12,175 nt of DNA, taken from positions 1 through 12,175 of the forward strand of contig CBFGSB010000087.1 in NCBI GenBank assembly GCA_965651325.1. The letters run 5' to 3'. Of this stretch, positions 1 through 4,923 are shown one piece after another (positions within the stretch are counted from its first letter, which is position 1; every line of letters starts with the position of its first letter). The notes under the pieces were generated by a model. That model did not search any database, was not told the origin of the DNA, and worked only from the letters and a program-made list of their open reading frames with translations. The translations under genes were made by a program, and so were the position numbers. Source of the DNA: IDS-8 sp965651325. GTDB lineage: Bacteria; Pseudomonadota; Gammaproteobacteria; Steroidobacterales; Woeseiaceae.

Positions 1-67
1 CGTCCGGTGCCCCGTCCCGCAAATCGGCGGCGAGCAGAGTGGCATATTCGCGGGATGGGAGGCTGCA

Positions 68-82
68 GCGGGTAGCACCCGC
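68..82. repeat. Short perfect inverted repeat upstream of the gcv promoter
   Basis: GCGGGT (68-73) and ACCCGC (77-82) are perfect reverse complements separated by AGC. The palindrome lies where the -35 region of the promoter with its -10 box at 97-102 would fall. It could be a protein-binding site (operator) or simply a GC-rich chance palindrome. No T-tract follows, so it does not look like a terminator of an upstream gene. Function is unknown and confidence is low. Confidence 0.3.
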
Positions 83-96
83 GGGGGGTTGTAGCT

Positions 97-102
97 TATG
101 AT
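97..102 (+). promoter_or_regulatory. Putative -10 box of the gcvTHPAPB promoter
   Basis: TATGAT matches the sigma-70 -10 consensus at five of six positions. Transcription starting about seven bases downstream would begin near 108-110, immediately before the leader helix of the riboswitch at 111. This agreement between promoter and RNA 5' end is the main support. No good -35 hexamer is visible: the best-placed one is TAGCAC at 73-78, with an 18-base spacer. That would suit a promoter needing an activator, but this is inference. Confidence 0.5.
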
Positions 103-110
103 GCGCGCTC

Positions 111-292
111 TGATCGACAGGGTGCCCAGAAGAGACCTCGCCTCGCGCGGGGCGCCGAAGGCGCAACTCGCCCGGAAACGCTCAGGCACACGGACTGCGT
201 ATCCTGATCAGCTCTGGAGAGAGGCCGGAACCGGCCCACCGAAGGGGAATGCGGCGAACAGCCGCGTGATCTCTCAGGTAATTCGGACAGAG
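111..292 (+). ncRNA. Tandem glycine riboswitch (two aptamers)
   Basis: Two glycine aptamers lie head to tail. Aptamer 1 (about 122-202) has the conserved CGCCGAAGGCGCAA core (153-166), CGCTCAGGCA (179-188) and GGACTG (192-197). Its P1 helix pairs 122-129 with 195-202, with one C-C mismatch and two G-U pairs. Aptamer 2 (about 212-292) has GGAGAGAGG, CACCGAAGGGG (237-247) and CTCTCAGGTAA (271-281). Its P1 pairs CTCTG (212-216) with CAGAG (288-292). The leader TGATC (111-115) and AGG (119-121) pair with the inter-aptamer linker CCT-GATCA (203-210) around a three-base bulge; this matches the P0 leader-linker helix known for tandem glycine riboswitches. Such RNAs bind glycine and usually switch on gcv genes. 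The operon directly downstream is the expected target. Aptamer identity is very secure; helix boundaries were worked out by eye. Confidence 0.95.
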
Positions 293-347
293 GGGCGGCC
301 GGACGTTGACTGTCAAGCAGCAGCACGCCGGCCGCCCCTTTTTTTTT
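292..347 (+). terminator. Riboswitch-controlled intrinsic terminator
   Basis: GGGGCGGCCGG (292-302) pairs perfectly with CCGGCCGCCCC (328-338), giving an 11-bp GC-only stem with a 25-base loop. Nine T residues follow (339-347). The base of the hairpin can extend through 289-291 pairing with 339-341, which would consume the 3' strand of aptamer 2 P1 (288-292). Closing P1 on glycine binding should therefore weaken the terminator base, giving a glycine-ON antitermination switch. The terminator is certain; the direction of switching is inferred from this overlap and from family behaviour. Confidence 0.9.
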
Positions 348-386
348 GTTGCAACGTGGCGGATCTTTGTTCGAGGGCAACATCCA

Positions 387-1499
387 GTGGGACTGAAGAC
401 ACCTCTCCATGCAAGCCACGTGGCCGCGGGCGCGCGGATTGTCGACTTCGGCGGCTGGGACATGCCGCTGCACTACGGCTCGCAGATCGAGGAGCACCAC
501 GCGGTACGCAAAGGTGCCGGCATCTTCGACGTGTCGCACATGACGGTCGTCGACATAACAGGCGAGGGCGCTCGCGATTTCCTGCGCCGGCTGCTCGCGA
601 ACGACGTCGCTAAACTCGCGGAGCCCGGCAAGGCGCTGTATAGCTGCATGCTGAACGAGGCGGGCGGCGTGATCGACGACCTGATCGTCTATTTGCTCGC
701 GCCGGCGGCCTACAGGATGGTGACCAACGCCTCCACCCGCGACAAGGACCTGGCATGGATCGCCGGGCACGCCGCTGCCTTTGCCGTCGACGTGCGGGAG
801 CGCGACGACCTCGCGCTTATCGCGGTGCAGGGCCCCGCCGCGCGCGAGCTCGCGGCCGGAGTCATGGCGCGGGGCGACGATGCCATGCGCGACGCCGCGC
901 TGGCGCTGAAACCTTTTTCGGCCGTGGATATCGGCGGCTGGTTCGTTGCGCGCACCGGGTACACCGGAGAGGACGGTTTCGAGATTGTGCTGCCGGCAGC
1001 CGACGCGCCGGAGCTCTGGCGGCAGCTACTGGCAGCCGGTGCCACGGCATGCGGCCTCGGCGCCCGCGACACGCTGCGCCTCGAAGCGGGCATGAACCTC
1101 TACGGTTCGGACATGGACGAGACGACCTCACCGCTCGAATCGGGGCTCGGGTGGACGATCGCCTGGGAGCCGCGGGACCGGGACTTCCTCGGGCGCGACG
1201 CGGCCGAGCAGGTGCGCGCTGATCCCTCCAGGCGGCAATTTGCCGGGCTGTTGCTGGAGGGTCGCGGCGTGCTGCGCAATCACCAGCGCGTGGTGGTCGA
1301 CGATCTGCCCGACGGCGAGATCACGAGCGGCGGCTTCTCACCGACGATTGGCCGCTCGATTGCCCTCGCGCGCCTGCCCGCCGGTGACTTCACGCATGCG
1401 CAGGTGGACGTGCGCGGCAAACTGTTGGACGCGCGCGTCGTCAAGCCGCCGTTCGTGCGCAAAGGCAAGGTCTGTGGAACATCTTTCAAGGGGAGTTAA
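387..1499 (+). CDS. gcvT: Aminomethyltransferase, T protein of the glycine cleavage system
   Basis: This T protein moves the one-carbon unit from aminomethyl-lipoyl GcvH to tetrahydrofolate, releasing ammonia and forming methylene-tetrahydrofolate. The product is 370 residues, a normal length. Visible family motifs are VDFGGWDMPLHYGSQ near residues 19-33, FDVSHM (47-52), GGVIDDLIVY (93-102) with the Asp pair of the folate/catalytic site, ARTGYTGEDGFEI (188-200) and LGARDTLRLEAGMNLYG (224-240). I chose GTG at 387 because the protein then begins with the canonical GLKTPLH N-terminus and a GAGGG ribosome binding site lies at 373-377, nine bases upstream. A longer open frame starts at ATG 306, but that codon lies inside the terminator hairpin and adds 27 unrelated residues, so it is rejected. 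gcvT is the first gene of the operon and is controlled by the upstream riboswitch. Cytoplasmic. Confidence 0.97.
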   Translation: MGLKTPLHASHVAAGARIVDFGGWDMPLHYGSQIEEHHAVRKGAGIFDVSHMTVVDITGEGARDFLRRLLANDVAKLAEPGKALYSCMLNEAGGVIDDLIVYLLAPAAYRMVTNASTRDKDLAWIAGHAAAFAVDVRERDDLALIAVQGPAARELAAGVMARGDDAMRDAALALKPFSAVDIGGWFVARTGYTGEDGFEIVLPAADAPELWRQLLAAGATACGLGARDTLRLEAGMNLYGSDMDETTSPLESGLGWTIAWEPRDRDFLGRDAAEQVRADPSRRQFAGLLLEGRGVLRNHQRVVVDDLPDGEITSGGFSPTIGRSIALARLPAGDFTHAQVDVRGKLLDARVVKPPFVRKGKVCGTSFKGS

Positions 1500-1502
1500 A
1501 CC

Positions 1503-1895
1503 ATGAGCGAATTGCCAGGCGATCTGCAGTACACGAGCGAGCACGAGTGGCTGCGCCAGGAGGAGGACGGCAGCATCACCGTCGGGATCACGGACTACGC
1601 GCAGGCGGCGCTCGGTGACCTGGTCTACATCGAGCTGCCGGAAGCCGGCGCGGAGGTGGACGAAGGCGGCGAGATGGCGGTCGTCGAGTCCGTCAAGGCC
1701 GCGTCCGACGTTTACGCGCCGGTCTCCGGTACCGTCCTCGAGGTGAATGCCGCCCTTGCCGACGATCCGGAGAAAATCAACTCCGACCCGTACGGCGACG
1801 GCTGGATCGTGCGCCTGCAGCCCTCCGGCGATCAGGCGGCCGACACCATGGATCCGGCGGCCTACCAGGAATTCATCGACCAGCTCGAGGCCTGA
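1503..1895 (+). CDS. gcvH: Glycine cleavage system H protein (lipoyl carrier)
   Basis: This 130-residue lipoyl-domain protein shuttles the aminomethyl group from the P protein to the T protein, and its reduced lipoamide to the L protein. The lipoylation motif is VVESVKAASDVYAPVSG, with the acceptor lysine at residue 65. The N-terminal YTSEHEWLR and ITDYAQAALGDLVYIELP segments are typical of the family. Start ATG is three bases after the gcvT stop and is preceded by AAGGGGAG (1488-1495), a strong ribosome binding site. Lipoate must be attached by LipA/LipB or LplA, none of which is in the window. No anomalies. Confidence 0.98.
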   Translation: MSELPGDLQYTSEHEWLRQEEDGSITVGITDYAQAALGDLVYIELPEAGAEVDEGGEMAVVESVKAASDVYAPVSGTVLEVNAALADDPEKINSDPYGDGWIVRLQPSGDQAADTMDPAAYQEFIDQLEA

Positions 1896-1896
1896 C

Positions 1897-3261
1897 GTGC
1901 CTTTCATACCGCATACGGACGACGACGTCGCCGAGATGCTCGCCACTATCGGCGTGCAGGATATCGACACGCTGTTCGACGAGATCCCGAAGGACCTGCT
2001 CGTCGAGAGCCTGGATGGCATCCCGGAGGCAATGAACGAGATGCAGATCGCGCGCCTGATGCGCGCGCGTGCCGCCCAGGATAGCGGCGCGTTGTGCTTC
2101 ATCGGCGCGGGCGCCTACGAGCATCACATCCCGGCAGTGGTCTGGGACATCGTGACGCGCGGCGAATTCTACAGCGCCTACACGCCCTACCAGGCGGAAG
2201 CCAGCCAGGGCACGCTGCAGACCATCTACGAGTACCAGTCGATGATCACGGCGCTGACGAAACTCGACGTCAGCAACGCGTCGCTGTACGACGGTGCATC
2301 CGCGCTGGCGGAAGCGGCGCTGATGGCGGTGCGCGCGAATCGTTCATCCAAATCGACCCGGCTCCTGCTCGCGCCCGGCGTCAACCGCCGCTACGAGCAG
2401 GTTGCAAGAGCGATCGCCGGGAACCAGGGCCTGGTCTTCGAACGGCTCGCACACGATCCGAAGCGCGGTGTTGCTGACCTGGCGCAACTCGACGATGGCG
2501 GCGAGCCGCCGGTTGCGGTCGCCATCCAGCAGCCCACGTTTCCCGGCACGCTCGAGGACGTCGACCGCCTGACGGACTGGGCGCACAGCCGCGGAGCGAT
2601 GGTAATCGCGGTCGTCAACCCGACGTCGCTCGCAATCCTGAAGCCGCCGGGTGCGTGGGGCGAGGCCGGTGCCGACATCGCCTGCGGCGAAGGCCAGCCG
2701 CTCGGGATCCCGCTGTCCTCGGGCGGCCCGTACTTCGGGTTCATGGCGGCGCAGCAGCAGCACGTGCGCCAGATGCCGGGCCGCATCGTCGGCCGCACGA
2801 CGGACCTCGACGGCGCGTGGGGCTATACACTGACGCTGCAGGCGCGGGAACAACACATCCGGCGTTCGAAAGCGACGTCGAACATCTGCACCAACCAGGG
2901 GCTGATGGTGTCGGCGGCGACCATTTACATGTCGCTGCTCGGCTACGACGGCCTGCGCGCGGTCGCCGCGGAATCGGTCGCGCGCACGCGCGAGCTTTGC
3001 TCCATGCTGACGGCGATCGACGGCGTCGAGCCGCTGTTCGACGGGCCGTGCTTTCACGAGGTTGCGCTCCAGCTCGATCGTCCGGTTGCGCCGGTGCTCG
3101 CCGCCCTGGCGGAGCGCGGCATCCTGGGCGGGCTCGATGTCTCCGGCGAATATCCCGGCCACAATGCGCTGCTGGTCTGCGCCACGGAGACCAAGACGAC
3201 CGCCGACCTCGAAGCCTATGCCGGTGCGCTGGCAGAGATCATGAAGAAGGAAGCAGCATGA
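1897..3261 (+). CDS. gcvPA: Glycine dehydrogenase (decarboxylating) subunit 1
   Basis: This is the N-terminal half of the P protein, encoded as a separate 454-residue subunit. With GcvPB it forms the PLP enzyme that decarboxylates glycine and loads the aminomethyl group onto lipoyl-GcvH. Recognisable segments are the N-terminus FIPHTDDDVAEML, IGAGAYEHHIPAVVWDIV, YTPYQAEASQGTLQTIYEYQ and SLYDGASALAEAALMA, all conserved in GcvPA. The start is GTG at 1897, one base after the gcvH stop, with GAGG at 1887-1890 as ribosome binding site; this gives the usual short N-terminus. The open frame continues upstream inside gcvH, but that sequence is out-of-frame gcvH DNA and looks nothing like the family. 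The stop overlaps the gcvPB start by four bases. Confidence 0.97.
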   Translation: MPFIPHTDDDVAEMLATIGVQDIDTLFDEIPKDLLVESLDGIPEAMNEMQIARLMRARAAQDSGALCFIGAGAYEHHIPAVVWDIVTRGEFYSAYTPYQAEASQGTLQTIYEYQSMITALTKLDVSNASLYDGASALAEAALMAVRANRSSKSTRLLLAPGVNRRYEQVARAIAGNQGLVFERLAHDPKRGVADLAQLDDGGEPPVAVAIQQPTFPGTLEDVDRLTDWAHSRGAMVIAVVNPTSLAILKPPGAWGEAGADIACGEGQPLGIPLSSGGPYFGFMAAQQQHVRQMPGRIVGRTTDLDGAWGYTLTLQAREQHIRRSKATSNICTNQGLMVSAATIYMSLLGYDGLRAVAAESVARTRELCSMLTAIDGVEPLFDGPCFHEVALQLDRPVAPVLAALAERGILGGLDVSGEYPGHNALLVCATETKTTADLEAYAGALAEIMKKEAA

Positions 3262-4748
3262 CGGACCCGATCGCGAAAATGCGCGAGCCGCTGATTTTCG
3301 AAAAATCGCGCGCTGGCCGCCGGGCGACGGCGCAGGCGCCGGCAGGGGAGGCGGACATCGGCATCCCGGAGCAGTTCCGGCGCGCGGACCGGCCGCTGCT
3401 GCCCGAGGTTTCGGAATTGCAGGTCGTGCGGCATTTCACGCGCCTGTCGCAGATGAACTTCTCCATCGACACGCATTTCTACCCGCTCGGCTCCTGCACC
3501 ATGAAATACAACCCGCGCGCCTGCAACCAGCTCGCGATGCTGCCGGGTTTCCTGAACCGCCACCCGCTTGGTCCCGTGGAGCACGGCCAGGGTTTTCTCG
3601 CCTGCATGTTCGAGCTGCAGGAGATGCTGAAAGCGGTAACCGGCATGCGCGCCGTGTCGCTGACCCCTATGGCCGGGGCGCAAGGCGAGCTTGCCGGCGT
3701 GGCGATGATCCGCGCCTATCACGTGGCCCGCGGGGACGAGCACCGCAACGAGATCATCGTGCCCGACGCGGCGCACGGCACCAATCCGGCAACCGCGACG
3801 ATGTGCGGGTGCGTGGTGCGCGAGCTGGCGACCCGTGACGACGGCGACGTCGACGTCGAAGCGCTCAAGGCCGCCGTCGGCCCGAACACGGCCGGTATCA
3901 TGCTGACCAATCCGTCGACGCTCGGTGTCTTCGAGCGCAACATCAAGGACATCGCGAAGATCGTGCACGATGCCGGTGGGCTCCTGTACTACGACGGCGC
4001 CAACCTCAACGCGATCCTGGGCAAGGTACGGCCGGCCGACATGGACTTCGACGTCATCCACATGAATCTCCACAAGACGTTCTCGACGCCACACGGCGGC
4101 GGCGGGCCGGGCTCGGGCGCCGTGGGCGTCGGCAAGCGCCTGCAGCCGTTCATGCCGGTGCCCGTCGTGGCGAAGGAGGAGCAGGATGGTGCGGCGCGCT
4201 ACCGCTGGCTGACAGAAGACGACCTGCCGCAGAGCATCGGCCGGCTTTCCGGCTTCATGGGAAATGCCGGCGTGTTGCTGCGCGCTTACGTGTACATGCG
4301 CATGCTCGGGCACGACGGCATGCGGCGGGTCGCGGAGTTCGCCACGCTGAACGCGAATTACCTGATGGCCCGGCTGGCGAAAGAAGGATTCACGCTGGCG
4401 TTTCCAGAGCGTCGTGCAAGCCACGAGTTCATCATCACGCTGAGACGTGAGGCGAAGACGATGAACGTGACCGCGATGGATTTCGCGAAGGCGTTGCTCG
4501 ACCACGGCTTCCACGCGCCAACCACGTATTTCCCGCTGCTGGTGCCCGAGTGCCTGCTGATCGAGCCGACGGAGACGGAAACGCGCGAGATCCTGGACCG
4601 CTTCGTCGACGCCATGGTGGCAATCGCCGAGCAGGCCAGGTCCGACGCCGAACGCCTGAAGGGAGCACCCTATACCATGCCGGTGCGTCGCCTCGACGAC
4701 GTCAAGGCCGCCCGCAACCTCGATCTCGCCTACAAGAAGCCCGCGTAG
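3258..4748 (+). CDS. gcvPB: Glycine dehydrogenase (decarboxylating) subunit 2, PLP-binding
   Basis: This 496-residue protein is the C-terminal half of the P protein and carries the pyridoxal phosphate site. The PLP lysine is residue 273 in HMNLHKTFSTPHGGGGPGSG. Other conserved segments are FYPLGSCTMKYNPR (near residue 75-88), VPDAAHGTNPATA (near 169-181), MLTNPSTLGVFE and LYYDGANLNAI. It starts at ATG 3258 in an ATGA overlap with the gcvPA stop, which implies translational coupling and equal subunit output, as a heterotetramer requires. The open frame extends upstream to 2655 as an out-of-frame shadow of gcvPA; this is not part of the protein. gcvPB is the last gene of the operon. Length and motifs are normal. 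Confidence 0.97.
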   Translation: MTDPIAKMREPLIFEKSRAGRRATAQAPAGEADIGIPEQFRRADRPLLPEVSELQVVRHFTRLSQMNFSIDTHFYPLGSCTMKYNPRACNQLAMLPGFLNRHPLGPVEHGQGFLACMFELQEMLKAVTGMRAVSLTPMAGAQGELAGVAMIRAYHVARGDEHRNEIIVPDAAHGTNPATATMCGCVVRELATRDDGDVDVEALKAAVGPNTAGIMLTNPSTLGVFERNIKDIAKIVHDAGGLLYYDGANLNAILGKVRPADMDFDVIHMNLHKTFSTPHGGGGPGSGAVGVGKRLQPFMPVPVVAKEEQDGAARYRWLTEDDLPQSIGRLSGFMGNAGVLLRAYVYMRMLGHDGMRRVAEFATLNANYLMARLAKEGFTLAFPERRASHEFIITLRREAKTMNVTAMDFAKALLDHGFHAPTTYFPLLVPECLLIEPTETETREILDRFVDAMVAIAEQARSDAERLKGAPYTMPVRRLDDVKAARNLDLAYKKPA

Positions 4749-4759
4749 CCGCGCGGAGC

Positions 4760-4797
4760 CGGATGGGGATCCCCTGCAAATCTGCGATCCCCATCCG
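4760..4797. repeat. Perfect 12-bp inverted repeat downstream of gcvPB
   Basis: CGGATGGGGATC (4760-4771) and GATCCCCATCCG (4786-4797) are perfect reverse complements around a 14-base loop. The hairpin begins 11 bases after the gcvPB stop, in the 175-base gap before the next gene. There is no T-tract on either side, so it is not a classical Rho-independent terminator. It could stabilise the 3' end of the gcv mRNA, aid Rho-type termination, or be one copy of a dispersed REP-like element. The rest of the gap (4798-4913) holds only weak AT-rich -10-like hexamers (AATAAT at 4821, CATAAT at 4901) without convincing -35 partners. Confidence 0.7.
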
Positions 4798-4923
4798 CGA
4801 CCCGCTCCCGCAGCTTCGGCAATAATGCGTCCCGCAGGGGAACCGCCAGCGCAGCGTCCAGTCCAGAGAAGGGCGGCTAGCTGCGGCCGCGCACAACTCA
4901 CATAATCGATCCCAAAGGACAAC

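Noticed and set aside
1..96. Possible fragment of an upstream gene; the minus strand can be read as a protein-like stretch (about 57 to 1) and all plus frames stay open until about 75-102.
   Set aside because: It is too short, has no start codon with a ribosome binding site on the minus strand and no recognisable family on either strand. I cannot tell coding from non-coding here.
98..613. Plus-strand open frame of 171 codons starting at ATG 98.
   Set aside because: It runs through both riboswitch aptamers, the terminator and the beginning of gcvT in another frame. Arg-rich composition is typical of a GC-rich shadow frame.
4898..4913. CATAAT (4901-4906) as the -10 box of the protease gene.
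   Set aside because: Transcription would start at about 4913, directly on the AAAGGA ribosome binding site, and no -35 is present. The gene could use this or be read from upstream; I could not support a promoter call.
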